A stretch of DNA of 64,000 nt from Roseburia hominis A2-183 (GCF_000225345.1 NC_015977.1:2959501-3023500); one strand, 5' to 3'; shown: positions 16,845 to 25,848, counted from the stretch's first letter. Program-made: numbers and translations. The notes: generated by a model not told the origin, from the sequence alone.

Positions 16845-17255
16845 CTATTTTATTTCTTCCATAAGCTGTCGGATTTTTCTCAATGTACACCGTGTAACTT
16901 CCAGGTCATCTTCTTGTATATTCGATATGATTTTTTCATAAGCTTCTATCATTTTTTCTTTCTGACAATTACTTAATTCAATTGCCTTGTTCGTCAAAAC
17001 AAGGTACGTTCTTTCTTTTTTTTCATCTAATTTCCAGATAATATATCCTTTATTTTCAAGACTTTTTACCATCTTAGATGTTTCTGGAATCGATAATTTC
17101 ATGTATTCTGCCACTTCTGAAAGATATACTCCTTCATGACAGTCTGATTTTTCAACACATTCCTTTATACTATAAAGGAACAAATAATCTGTTCTTTCGA
17201 CAAATTCAAATATACTTTCAACATTGATGCTCTTTAAAAAAAAACTCCTCTGCAC
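16845..17255 (-). CDS. MarR-like winged-helix regulator
   Basis: This 136-residue product looks like a small MarR-type regulator: VYLSEVAEYMKLSIPETSKMVKSLENKGYI is the helix-turn-helix (shown by its ends VYLSEV and NKGYI), followed by a wing with KKERTYLVLT. A GTG start at 17255 is possible. However, an ATG at 17271, three bases after the citrate synthase stop and with a good GAGAGGA site, leads into a run of nine T residues where it is one base out of frame with the regulator. Either GTG is used or the T-run is a slippery tract. It is likely co-transcribed with citrate synthase. Confidence 0.7.
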   Translation of the reverse strand: MQRSFFLKSINVESIFEFVERTDYLFLYSIKECVEKSDCHEGVYLSEVAEYMKLSIPETSKMVKSLENKGYIIWKLDEKKERTYLVLTNKAIELSNCQKEKMIEAYEKIISNIQEDDLEVTRCTLRKIRQLMEEIK

Positions 17256-17272
17256 TGGTTCCTGCTCCCATA

Positions 17273-18619
17273 TTATCGTTCCTCTCTTTCTATATATTCT
17301 TTTTTGCTGACTAGACTCTTATATGCCGGGCGAATGATCTTATCTGTAGTTATCAATTCTTCCAGGCGATGTGCACTCCAACCAGCAATTCTTGCTATCG
17401 CAAATAATGGCGTGTACAATTCTCTTGGAATATTCAACATGTCATACACAAAACCACTATAGAAATCTATATTAGGACTTACTCCTTTGAATATCTGACG
17501 CTGCTTTGCAATCAACTTAGGTGCAATCTTCTCAATATTGTTATAAAGGGTCATATCTTTCTCACGTCCTTTATCCCTTGCGAGTTGTTCTACAAAGCCT
17601 TTGAACACCCTTTCTCTCGGATCGGAAATAGAATATACAGCATGTCCCATTCCATAAATAAGTCCTTTCTGATCAAACGCCTCTTTCTTCAAAATCTTAC
17701 TCAGATATGATGCAATTTCCTCTTCGTCTTCATAATCTTTCACATGACTTTTAATATCATCCATCATATTCATTACCATCAGATTTGCACCGCCATGTTT
17801 TTTTCCTTTTAAGGATGACATTGCTGCTGAAATAACAGAATAAGTATCTGAACCTGAAGATGTTACTACCCGTGTAGTGAATGTAGAATTGTTACCACCA
17901 CCATGTTCCATATGTAACAATAATGCTATATCCAGTACTCTTGCTTCCAGTTCTGTGAATTTTGTATCTGGTCTTAATAGGCGCAGGAAATTTTCAGCAA
18001 TAGATAAATCTTTTTCAGGTCTATGAATATACATACTTTCGTTTTTTTCATAATGACAATAAGCATGGTATGCATATACTGCTAACATAGGAAATACTGC
18101 GATCAACTGCATACTCTGCCTTAGCACATTCGGAATTTCAAGACTTTCTTTCTCCTTATCGTAAGAGCCCAATGTAAGAATACTTCGAGTCATAGAACCC
18201 ATAATATCTGATGTAGGTGCTTTCATAATGACATCTCTGGTAAAGTTAGTCGGTAGTTCCATACAATCAGATAGTCTTCCCTGAAATTCCATTAACTGTG
18301 TATCAGTTGGCAATTCTCCGAATAAAAGAAGATATGCTCCTTCTTCAAAGACAAACCTTTTTCCTTTACTTCCTGTTACTAAATCTTTTATATTATAACC
18401 ACGATAAGATAACTCGCCATCACATGGACTCTTTACTCCATCACAATATTCAAAAGCTTTTATATCAGAAATATTTGTAAGCCCCGTCAACACACCTTGG
18501 CCTTTTTCATCTCGTAAGCCTCTTTTTACACCATACTCTGAATACAGATTCTTACTAATGCTATCATTTTGTTCACAAAAAATTGCTTGCTGTTTCATAT
18601 AATTTTCCAAATTGCTCAT
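17273..18619 (-). CDS. Citrate synthase
   Basis: The 448-residue product condenses oxaloacetate and acetyl-CoA into citrate. Diagnostic stretches are MEHGGGNNSTFTTR with the substrate histidine, HGGANLMVMNMM, GMGHAVYSISDPR with the catalytic histidine, and PNIDFYSGFVYDML with the catalytic aspartate. The start at 18619 follows AAAGGAG by eight bases. It is unusual to see it linked to a MarR-like regulator and controlled by the same box as a two-component phospholipid operon. In Lachnospiraceae it usually feeds glutamate synthesis through a partial TCA cycle. Confidence 0.93.
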   Translation of the reverse strand: MSNLENYMKQQAIFCEQNDSISKNLYSEYGVKRGLRDEKGQGVLTGLTNISDIKAFEYCDGVKSPCDGELSYRGYNIKDLVTGSKGKRFVFEEGAYLLLFGELPTDTQLMEFQGRLSDCMELPTNFTRDVIMKAPTSDIMGSMTRSILTLGSYDKEKESLEIPNVLRQSMQLIAVFPMLAVYAYHAYCHYEKNESMYIHRPEKDLSIAENFLRLLRPDTKFTELEARVLDIALLLHMEHGGGNNSTFTTRVVTSSGSDTYSVISAAMSSLKGKKHGGANLMVMNMMDDIKSHVKDYEDEEEIASYLSKILKKEAFDQKGLIYGMGHAVYSISDPRERVFKGFVEQLARDKGREKDMTLYNNIEKIAPKLIAKQRQIFKGVSPNIDFYSGFVYDMLNIPRELYTPLFAIARIAGWSAHRLEELITTDKIIRPAYKSLVSKKEYIEREER

Positions 18620-18728
18620 TTGAATCGCTCCTTTCATTCTGTTACGAACTTACATACTATACTCAGATATTCTTGTTTCCAGAGCATTCAGCATTGTCTG
18701 TTCTTTTTCTTATTCTTATTCATTAGCA

Positions 18729-18765
18729 ATACAATACAATGGAAAACTCAATTTAACCTCAACAA
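18729..18765 (-). promoter_or_regulatory. Direct-repeat promoter of the citrate synthase operon
   Basis: Identical TTGTTGAGGTTAAATTGAG box followed by eight bases and TGTATTGTAT, as before the PLD operon. It lies about 110 bases upstream of the citrate synthase start. Identity over the box and decamer with a different spacer points to a shared regulator and not to a simple duplication. Confidence 0.7.
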
Positions 18766-18823
18766 GGTTTGTTTTTTCATCCATGCAAAATCTTCTTTGT
18801 ACAACAGACTGTTAGATATAGCA

Positions 18824-18880
18824 AAAACGGCCTTTCAAAAACAGTTAACTTCTAAATCAACTGTTTTTTGAAAGGTCGTT
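18824..18880 (-). terminator. Terminator of the cardiolipin synthase gene
   Basis: A long stem: AACGACCTTTCAAAAAACAG against CTGTTTTTGAAAGGCCGTT on the minus strand with a 12-base loop, followed by TTTTTG. It lies 12 bases after the Cls stop. Confidence 0.8.
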
Positions 18881-18891
18881 CCATCAGATTC

Positions 18892-20451
18892 TTATAGCAA
18901 TCCAGCAAATAATCTCATAAATAATTGTCCCAGTCGCAAATATGCACTTCGTCCGGTTTGATATTGGTCTGTCACATCACGACATTCTCCCATCGTTCTT
19001 ATCAGATCATTTTTTATTTCCACAACTGCCTGACAATCTGCCATAAAACAGCCGTTTTCAAAATGGTGATATAAACTTCGATAATCCAGATTAATTGTTC
19101 CACAAGTTGCCATACAGTCATCTGCCACACTCATTTTTGCATGACAGAAACCAGGAGTCCACTCATAAACACGAACACCATGTTTAACTAATCCATGATA
19201 AAAAGAACGAGTTATATTATAAATGAATTTTTTATCAGGGATACCAGGTGTGATAATTCTTACGTCTACCCCTCGCTTAGCAGCCAGACATAACGCATGC
19301 GTCATTTCATCTGTTATGATTAGATATGGAGTCATAAACCAACAATATTTTTCAGCTTTATTTATCATACTGATATAAACTTCTTCTCCTACTTGCTCAT
19401 TATCCATCGGGCTGTCTGCATAAGGTTGAACAAACCCAGTTTGCTGTGCCGCATAATCATAGTGGAAAAGGTATTTACTAAAATCAGAATCATTAGCATC
19501 CTTATCACTTACTGCATTCCACATTTCCAAAAATGTCACCGTAAGCGACTGAACAGCATCTCCTTCTAAACGAATACCTGTATCTTTCCACTGTCCATAC
19601 GGGTGTGTGTAATTAAAATATTCGTTTGCTAGGTTATATCCACCTGTAAATCCGACTTTTCCATCAATAACTGTTATTTTTCTATGATCACGATTGTTCA
19701 AAAACAGATTTAAACCTGGCATAAACGGATTGAATACACGGCAATGAATTCCTATTGCCTCCATCTTTTTCACAAAATCTGTGTTAATAAAGCCTATAGA
19801 ACCCATATCATCGTAGAATACTCTAACTTCCACACCTGCTTTTACTCGCTCTTCCAGAACATCTTGAATCTTATGCCATGCTTCAGCGTCTTCTATCGCA
19901 TGATATTCCATAAAGATAAACTTCTGTGCTTTCTCCAAATCCTTAAGCTGTGCCTCTAATCCTTTCACTGCTTCATCAAAATACACAATATCCGTATTCT
20001 GATAGATTGGATACTGCGAATTTCTTTGTATGTAACTTGCTATATTTCCTGCTTTCGGAATTGTTTCTTTTATTCTGCTCAAACACTCCTGACTGTCCGG
20101 AAGCATTGGTAACAATTTGCTATCAATTTCTGCATATCGCTCACGCATTTTATGTGTGCCACCATTCAAACCAATCAACAAATACAGGCCTACACCCATA
20201 ATTGGGAAAATTAGAATTAAGATGACCCAAGGCATTTTCATAGAGGATGTCTTATTTGATGCGTACAATCCCAAAACCAAGATTCCACTCAAAATCCTTG
20301 TAAATAAATTTATGATTTCTGCATATTCATTCAAGCGTGTTACGATAGTAATAATAAAAATCACTTCCAGAAGAATGCAGATTATGGAAAAACACAGCCG
20401 TTTTACCCCATTTTTTGTTTTTGCTTTGCCCTCTAAAGTATCTTGTTTCAT
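18892..20451 (-). CDS. cls: Cardiolipin synthase
   Basis: The 519-residue protein has two N-terminal transmembrane segments (about residues 18-40 and 50-95 region, with LILIFPIMGVGLYLLIG) and two HxKx4D motifs: DHRKITVIDGKVGFTGG at about 240 and CHAKMSVADDCMATCG at about 435. This is the classic bacterial Cls layout, making cardiolipin from two phosphatidylglycerols in the membrane. Its length is right for the family. It is transcribed toward the citrate synthase promoter and closed by a strong terminator. The nearby PLD-like gene could be a paralogue with a different substrate. Confidence 0.92.
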   Translation of the reverse strand: MKQDTLEGKAKTKNGVKRLCFSIICILLEVIFIITIVTRLNEYAEIINLFTRILSGILVLGLYASNKTSSMKMPWVILILIFPIMGVGLYLLIGLNGGTHKMRERYAEIDSKLLPMLPDSQECLSRIKETIPKAGNIASYIQRNSQYPIYQNTDIVYFDEAVKGLEAQLKDLEKAQKFIFMEYHAIEDAEAWHKIQDVLEERVKAGVEVRVFYDDMGSIGFINTDFVKKMEAIGIHCRVFNPFMPGLNLFLNNRDHRKITVIDGKVGFTGGYNLANEYFNYTHPYGQWKDTGIRLEGDAVQSLTVTFLEMWNAVSDKDANDSDFSKYLFHYDYAAQQTGFVQPYADSPMDNEQVGEEVYISMINKAEKYCWFMTPYLIITDEMTHALCLAAKRGVDVRIITPGIPDKKFIYNITRSFYHGLVKHGVRVYEWTPGFCHAKMSVADDCMATCGTINLDYRSLYHHFENGCFMADCQAVVEIKNDLIRTMGECRDVTDQYQTGRSAYLRLGQLFMRLFAGLL

Positions 20452-20486
20452 ATATATTCCACCTTCCTACTTGCTCAGTTTTCTCC

Positions 20487-20894
20487 CTAAATTTCGTGTA
20501 ACATACCAATTTTGTCTTTTATTCTCTGCATTTCATTATCTGCTTCAATGATAGCTTCGATAACCATCAGTTTTTCAAACCAGGTATCCATAGCTAGGAT
20601 GAATTGACTTACGTCTGGCAATTCTTGCAGCATTTCGTTTAGGGTTTTGTGCTTCACATATTTCTGCACATACACCCAACAGGCAACGCTACTGGCTTCT
20701 GATACAATGTCAGCTATGGTTTTGCGCATAAGTTCTTCAAATTCAGCAATTTCTTCTTTCGGAACAACATCATACAGTGTTGGTGCCTGATGACTTATCT
20801 TTACTCCATTTTCATTTGCATCTTTAAGCAGATTCTTAACTTTTTCTCTTGAATCCTCCGGTACTTTCATGTACTCCCACATAAATGCTACCAC
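20487..20894 (-). CDS. Hypothetical protein, 127-135 residues
   Basis: I do not recognise this family. The frame is open with GTG at 20894 and a better ATG at 20870. The product is mostly helical and charged, with EEIAEFEELMRKTIADIV and WFEKLMVIEAIIEADNEM stretches, and no membrane segment or signal peptide. It lies 35 bases upstream of cls on the same strand, so the two may share a transcript. It may be a small cytosolic regulator or the remnant of a larger gene. Confidence 0.5.
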   Translation of the reverse strand: MVAFMWEYMKVPEDSREKVKNLLKDANENGVKISHQAPTLYDVVPKEEIAEFEELMRKTIADIVSEASSVACWVYVQKYVKHKTLNEMLQELPDVSQFILAMDTWFEKLMVIEAIIEADNEMQRIKDKIGMLHEI

Positions 20895-20968
20895 ATCGGC
20901 TGGCCTTATTTATATCATTTCACTCTTTTTTGAAATAGAACAACACCACAGCAACAACTCAAATCGAC

Positions 20969-22222
20969 TTAAAATTCCAGACTATTCGCATTCAGCAAGA
21001 AATACTTCATTCCCATGATGACAAAACCTTCATCATTTCTCCAAGGCTTTTTGCTGCCATTTACAATGACGATCTTCTTGAAAGAGTCCGGGATATTACG
21101 CAGAGAATTGAACTCCTGCGTCTGTTTTTCTTCCGAAGTCATGTCATATGCAACCTGGATATAGTATCTCTGGTTTCCTTGATTCACCACAAAGTCAACC
21201 TCCAACTGCTTGCGAACACGTTTGCCCTCTTTATCCTTATCGAAGATATCCACGACACCCACATCAACATTATAGCCACGGATCAACAGCTCGTTATAAA
21301 CAATGTTCTCCATGATATGAGTAGGCTCCTGTTGTCTGAAATTCAGACGTGCATTTCTCAGTCCCAGATCCGTAAAGTAGTATTTCAGATTTGCACCGAT
21401 ATACTTTCTGCCCTTAATATCGTATCGGCTTGCCTTGGAAATCAAAAAGGCATCTGTCAAATAGTCGATATGCTTGGAGATGGTTTTATTAGCATAAGTC
21501 ATCTGGCGCTCACTGGCAAAGATATTGGCAATCTTTGAAGGGTTGGTCGGTGCGCCAATTGCAGATGCAAGCACATCAACCAGAATCCCAATCTCATCCA
21601 CGTTCTGAATCTTATTTCTTTCAATAACATCCTTCAGATAGACATTTGCAAAGATGTTCTTCAGATAGTCCGCTTTCTGTCGTTCGCTCTGGAAACTTAC
21701 GATCTGCGGCAATCCTCCGTAGATCATGTAGTCATCCCATGCATCATCATAATCGCCGTCATAGACAGAATAAAACTCTGCAAAGGAGAGAGGGTAGATT
21801 CTAATCTCATCACCTCTGCCACGGAATTCGGTCACAATGTCGCTGGACAGGAACTTGGAATTACTTCCGGTGACATACACATCAATATTGCTCATGCGGA
21901 GCAGGCTGTTCAGCACTTCCTCAAATTGTGACATAAACTGCACTTCATCAAGAAGCAGATAGTATTTGCCATCGTCTTTCATGGCATCTTTGATGTACTT
22001 GAAACACACCTTAGGATCTCTTAGTTCCTCATTTTCAATACCGTCCAATGCAATCTCAATAATATGATCAACATCAACACCGTTCTCCAGTAAGTATCTC
22101 TTAAAGATGGTAAACAGCAAAAAGGATTTGCCACATCTACGAATGCCGGTAATCACCTTTATCATTCCATTATCTTTTCGCTTGATCAGCTGCTGTAGGT
22201 AAGCGTCTCTTTTAATCTCCAT
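20969..22222 (-). CDS. AAA+ ATPase with DUF4143 domain
   Basis: The 417-residue product has an N-terminal P-loop (GIRRCGKSFLL, residues about 25-33), Walker B (YYLLLDEVQFM) and an arginine-finger region, typical of AAA_14, and a C-terminal DUF4143 domain with the conserved VYNELLIRGYNVDVG and LEVDFVV stretches that resemble a PD-(D/E)XK nuclease-like fold. Such proteins are common in gut anaerobes; their function is unclear. The start at 22222 follows GGGGAG by seven bases. The promoter has two copies of a 25-base direct repeat that could be an autoregulatory site. Confidence 0.85.
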   Translation of the reverse strand: MEIKRDAYLQQLIKRKDNGMIKVITGIRRCGKSFLLFTIFKRYLLENGVDVDHIIEIALDGIENEELRDPKVCFKYIKDAMKDDGKYYLLLDEVQFMSQFEEVLNSLLRMSNIDVYVTGSNSKFLSSDIVTEFRGRGDEIRIYPLSFAEFYSVYDGDYDDAWDDYMIYGGLPQIVSFQSERQKADYLKNIFANVYLKDVIERNKIQNVDEIGILVDVLASAIGAPTNPSKIANIFASERQMTYANKTISKHIDYLTDAFLISKASRYDIKGRKYIGANLKYYFTDLGLRNARLNFRQQEPTHIMENIVYNELLIRGYNVDVGVVDIFDKDKEGKRVRKQLEVDFVVNQGNQRYYIQVAYDMTSEEKQTQEFNSLRNIPDSFKKIVIVNGSKKPWRNDEGFVIMGMKYFLLNANSLEF

Positions 22223-22241
22223 CGTTACACTCCCCATTTCC

Positions 22242-22341
22242 GTGCATCTGCACACTTTTTAGTAATAAGATTCTATCACAGAACGACCTGAATTTCAATA
22301 TATATTCCCATTTTATGTGCATCTACACACTTTTATGTAAT
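22242..22341. repeat. Two 25-base direct repeats upstream of the AAA+ ATPase
   Basis: GTGCATCTGCACACTTTT at 22242 and GTGCATCTACACACTTTT at 22317, each followed by a GTAAT end, 75 bases apart and in the same orientation. Each contains a near-palindrome, GTGCA-TC-TGCAC in the first. They flank the probable promoter of the ATPase gene, so a repressor, perhaps the ATPase itself, may bind them. Confidence 0.7.
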
Positions 22342-22659
22342 GTTGATAAATATATTTTCAGATTTTTTTGATTGCAGTGTCTATAATCGACTACTCCAAT
22401 CGTTATTATAGGTAAACAACAAAAAGAAGATGGTTTCGATGTTTCATTAAATATGTTCGTTAGTCTTTTACGTTGTATGAATGAAAGGGAGCACATTTTA
22501 TGAAGAAGATTATGAGTCTTTCTTCTGGACTGCCAGCTGATGAAACTCCTCAGACAAGTATACTCGTATGACGAAGACTGTGAAATACCACATCCGGCAG
22601 TCCTTCCCTTATTCTGTAGCTTTATTCATTGTTAATGGCTCGCCTGCTGATATTGCTTT
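22342..22659. other. Intergenic scar with a possible 23-residue ORF
   Basis: No full gene is present. On the plus strand ATG at 22500 with GGGAG upstream opens a 23-codon frame ending at 22571. On the minus strand a 27-codon frame starts near 22593 after a GGAAGGA site. GGACTGCC and GGCAGTCC at about 22537 and 22600 form an inverted repeat. The stretch looks like the decayed interior of the Tn916-type element, whose downstream genes are absent. Confidence 0.35.
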
Positions 22660-23016
22660 CTATGCCAGACAGTTCTGCTCGTGTACGCCAGTACATAAGT
22701 ACGTATTGGCTATGCGTGCCAGCTTTTGACGGTGCAACAGCTTCTTGAAACTGTCATAGCAGAAGCGGTAATACAGAAAAGCGACAAGTACACATATACC
22801 CGTCGCTATCAGTATGGTTATGAAGTTGTAAGGGAAAAGCGTCAAGCCGTTCTTCAATAAGCTGAAATGCTCCCAATCGGTACGCATGAGCTGTCCCATG
22901 TTCAAAAGCAATAGTACCGCTAAGAACAGAAACAGAAGCGTACCTGCACAGAAGCGGTAAACAAGTGTCTTGTCGCTGGCTCTGATACGGTGTCCTCTAT
23001 TTAACATCATTCTCAT
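22660..23016 (-). pseudogene. Truncated Tn916 orf21 (TcpA/FtsK-like coupling protein)
   Basis: The 118-residue product matches the N-terminus of Tn916 Orf21, a FtsK/SpoIIIE-type DNA translocase of about 460 residues. It keeps the two transmembrane segments (residues 24-44 and 62-86) and the RFCYDSFKKLLHRQKLAR region, then diverges and stops, so the whole ATPase domain is missing. The start is ATG within a good Shine-Dalgarno context. Together with orf22 and orf23 homologues upstream, it shows that the Tn916-type element has lost most of its transfer genes. Confidence 0.8.
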
Positions 23017-23088
23017 AAATCAATCACTCCTTTCTGGGTATGGAAAAAGCGGTCAATCATAATGACTAACCGCTTAATGAACATAAAT

Positions 23089-23700
23089 TTATTTTGCTCG
23101 CTTTTTTAGAATAGCATAACTTGCAACTAAAACCACGAAGAATAGTAATATGAAAGTTAAAGTATGAAATATTCCATTTGGATAAGGTGCTACCCAGCCT
23201 TGTTTGAAAACAAGGATAGAAATATATCCCGTAATCATAGAAATAGGCATAAAAGCAATCCCAATTATATTAAACCAACTTACATAAAATGTTGCTTTTT
23301 CTTCTGATAATATTCTTGCAATAAAATACCCAACAATTCCTACCGCTTGAATAATCATTGAACCTGCAACAGCTTCCATTGTTTGTAATTCATACCACCC
23401 ACCAAAAGCACAGAGTAACCCAATAGCAACAAAAGCTGTTGATGAGATATAAAGTATTTTGCTTGCAATCTCTTTACTTTTTTGTTCCTTATCAGTAACT
23501 GGCTCAATGCCTTTTAGAATGTAATCAGTAGTTACTCCAAAAAAGTCGCTCATTATAATTACTTTTTCTAAATCTGGTGTACTTTGCTCACTTTCCCATT
23601 TAGAAACAGCTTGTCTTGAAACACCAACCTTATCAGCAAGTTCCTCTTGTGATATTCCTTTTGTTTTTCTTAAATATTGTATTCTGTCTGACATATTCAT
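23089..23700 (-). CDS. XRE-type regulator with membrane domain
   Basis: The 203-residue protein begins with a Cro/CI-type helix-turn-helix (IQYLRKTKGISQEELADKVG, then VSRQAVSKWE) and continues with four hydrophobic segments (residues about 85-190). This HTH-plus-membrane layout is common in Firmicutes; the targets are usually unknown. GAAAGGAG precedes ATG 23700. It sits between the orf22 and orf21 homologues, which are adjacent in Tn916, so it is an insertion or replacement in this element. Upstream AACTG-T-CAGTT at about 23778 is a plausible operator. Confidence 0.85.
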   Translation of the reverse strand: MNMSDRIQYLRKTKGISQEELADKVGVSRQAVSKWESEQSTPDLEKVIIMSDFFGVTTDYILKGIEPVTDKEQKSKEIASKILYISSTAFVAIGLLCAFGGWYELQTMEAVAGSMIIQAVGIVGYFIARILSEEKATFYVSWFNIIGIAFMPISMITGYISILVFKQGWVAPYPNGIFHTLTFILLFFVVLVASYAILKKRAK

Positions 23701-23905
23701 TTTCAGCACTCCTTTCTTCATGGTTATTGTAGCAATATTGGCAGTTGCACAGCCACCATTTAGGAATGGAAATATGTCAACTGACAGTTGCAATCGTGTT
23801 TTTTTGCAAAATATTCAAATATTCTTGACTATAAATCGTACTTTTAACATATTCACATTATAACAATTTCATATAATCGCTACAATGAAAATCTAGTTTA
23901 CCAGC

Positions 23906-24289
23906 TTACTTTTTCTGCTGTCCCTGCGGAGCATTGTTCTGTGGATTGCCAGCTTGACCGCCTTTGTTCTTCAAAACAATATCATCTGCCTTGATGTACC
24001 AATCAATCGTAGTCCCTCTAAAGTTGGCATTTGCCACCGTATCAGCTACGGGATTGACAAGCTCGACTTCTGCATTGTAAGGAAAATCCTTTACGGGAAC
24101 ATCAGCAGAGATTGATACTTGTATCATGCGTTCCTGCACGCTACATTTCAAATCATAGGTACGACGCTTGATTTCCTCGCTTGTCGTCCCGTCCTCATTC
24201 TCTACACGCACCTCATGTCGAAGTGCAGAGAATTTCAATACTCCAAAAGTTTTCTCGTTATCTAATACAATTCCATTTGCTAATCTCAT
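23906..24289 (-). CDS. Tn916 orf22 homologue (DUF961 family)
   Basis: The 127-residue product opens MRLANGIVLDNEKTFGVLKF and runs through VRVENEDGTTSEEI and WYIKADDIVL, matching Orf22 of the Tn916 family over its whole length. Function is unknown; the gene is one of the first in the transfer operon of these elements. It appears intact, with a clear ribosome site, 14 bases after orf23. Its conservation beside truncated orf21 suggests recent decay. Confidence 0.85.
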   Translation of the reverse strand: MRLANGIVLDNEKTFGVLKFSALRHEVRVENEDGTTSEEIKRRTYDLKCSVQERMIQVSISADVPVKDFPYNAEVELVNPVADTVANANFRGTTIDWYIKADDIVLKNKGGQAGNPQNNAPQGQQKK

Positions 24290-24303
24290 AATCGAATACC
24301 CCC

Positions 24304-24627
24304 TTATTTACTTTCTGCTGGTAACATATCATCAGCCATTAAAATGTAGTTTGTAAATCCACGTCCCTTGACGTTGTAGCCCTCTGCGGTAATCTTTGGA
24401 TTGATAAGTTTGACACGCTGTTCTGGTTTAAAGTTTTTCTCGCCAGCCTTTGCAGGAAGCACAACGATAATATCGTCGGCTCTTTGAATATCCGAATACA
24501 AGTTGTAGCTTCTTGATACGGGAGTGTAGCGTCCGTTGATACGTTGCTGTTCTACTTTATTTTCCCCAGCAAATTCCAAGTTTCCAAAAGTCTGTGCCAC
24601 GTTCGGCACGATATATTTTAATTCCAT
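24304..24627 (-). CDS. Tn916 orf23 homologue (DUF961 family)
   Basis: The 107-residue product, opening MELKYIVPNVAQTFGNLEFAG, matches Orf23 of Tn916 and is a paralogue of orf22 (both carry TFG-L-F and YxLMADD/YIKADD). It is the first gene of the conserved transfer operon and appears intact. A 120-base structured leader lies upstream. Function in transfer is unknown. Confidence 0.85.
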   Translation of the reverse strand: MELKYIVPNVAQTFGNLEFAGENKVEQQRINGRYTPVSRSYNLYSDIQRADDIIVVLPAKAGEKNFKPEQRVKLINPKITAEGYNVKGRGFTNYILMADDMLPAESK

Positions 24628-24667
24628 AGTGTTTTACCTCGTTTCTTTCCTTGAATTTGATTGTTGT

Positions 24668-24784
24668 TTATTCTGGCAGTTAATGAGATACCAGCAATCC
24701 CCCAGATAGTAAAGGGTAAATAAATGCTAACGCACCCTTGACTATCCGTGTTCTTGCAGGTTGTCGGTAGACAAGCCAGAATAA
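24668..24784 (-). ncRNA. Structured leader upstream of orf23
   Basis: Two nested inverted repeats: outer TTATTCTGGC (24668-24677) with GCCAGAATAA (24775-24784), inner GATAGTAAAGGGT (24705-24717) with ACCCTTGACTATC (24734-24746), one mismatch. On the minus strand this makes a multistem 5' leader ending about 40 bases before the orf23 start. It could be an attenuator or antisense target controlling transfer genes, or a recombination or nicking site. I do not recognise a named RNA family. Confidence 0.55.
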
Positions 24785-24850
24785 GATATAGTCTGCCTAT
24801 CTAAGCTACGGCGGAGAACGTGATTTTTCTTTCTTCATATCGTTACCGCC

Positions 24851-25827
24851 TTATGATTTTTTCATCTTACGGCGTTTGAAGAAGTATGTACCAGCTAAAC
24901 CGCCAGCAGAAACAAACATCATAATCGCAAAGGCAAGGATATTTGTATTGTCGCCCGTTTTGGGACTGTCTGTTTTTGTTGGTGTATCTGGTGTGACTGG
25001 CTTCTCTGGTTCTTCTGGGGTAGGCGTTTCTGGTACTTCTTTAATAATAACCGTCTGTCCGTCGTCCTCAATGTCCTTATGTTCAGTAACTTTGATAGGT
25101 TTATCTGGATTACTTAAATCGTATAATTCCTCAAAAGTTACAAGTTGTTTACCGCCAAGAGTGGAAGCGTCAAAAGTAAACTCGATTTTCACTTCCATAG
25201 TTTCGCTGTCAGCCGTAAAGATGTAATCATTCTCAACACGTTTATCATTGATGATTAGCTCGGCATTTTCTTCTTTTAACATCTGCCAGCCCACAAGCTG
25301 ATACTTCGTGCCGACTTCTAAGCCCTCTAACTTGACCGTATCAACGATAGTTACATCTTTTCCAGCTTCAATCTCTTTTTTGCCGTCTTTGTCCGTAGCC
25401 GTCGTATGAATTTTGATGATACGCTCTGTGATAAGCACCGTCTGTCTGTCGTCCTCAATGTCCTTGTGTTTGCGTACTGCTTCACATATTCAATAGATAA
25501 CGCAACGTCGGCTATCTGGTCGGCACTCATACGTGAACTAGCGTCAGCTCTGGTCTTATATCGATTTTTAAAATCGGTGTTGATGTCAATACAATAAGCG
25601 TCCTCGCCCTCAACTTTCATGTGTCCCTCATTGAATGTAGAACCAATCGAAGCGTCATTCATTACTTTTTCAACGATACCGACACGCTCATCACTTTCCG
25701 TCCAATACTGTGTATCAGACGCATAAACTGCCGTACTCGGTAAAGCAGTAACGACAGTCGCAAAGGCAAGGAAGCCCGTACACAATCGTTTTAATATCTT
25801 TTTCATAATTCTAAATGCTCCTTTCAT
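24851..25827 (-). pseudogene. LPXTG surface protein (Cna-B/VaFE type) collapsed by internal deletion
   Basis: Two open frames overlap here. The first (from 25809) has a signal peptide (RLCTGFLAFATVVTALPSTA) and the N-terminal region of a large isopeptide-bonded surface protein (EGEDAYCIDINTDF). The second, in another frame and ending at 24851, has the last repeat (KIHTTATDKDGKK), the SPKTG sortase signal, a membrane helix and a KRRKMKKS tail. They meet near 25440-25480 at an ACACAAGGA stretch, where most of the protein and the reading frame are lost. Such adhesin genes accompany Tn916-type elements in Lachnospiraceae. Confidence 0.85.
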
Positions 25828-25848
25828 TTTGTTTTTGGGTAAAAAAAT

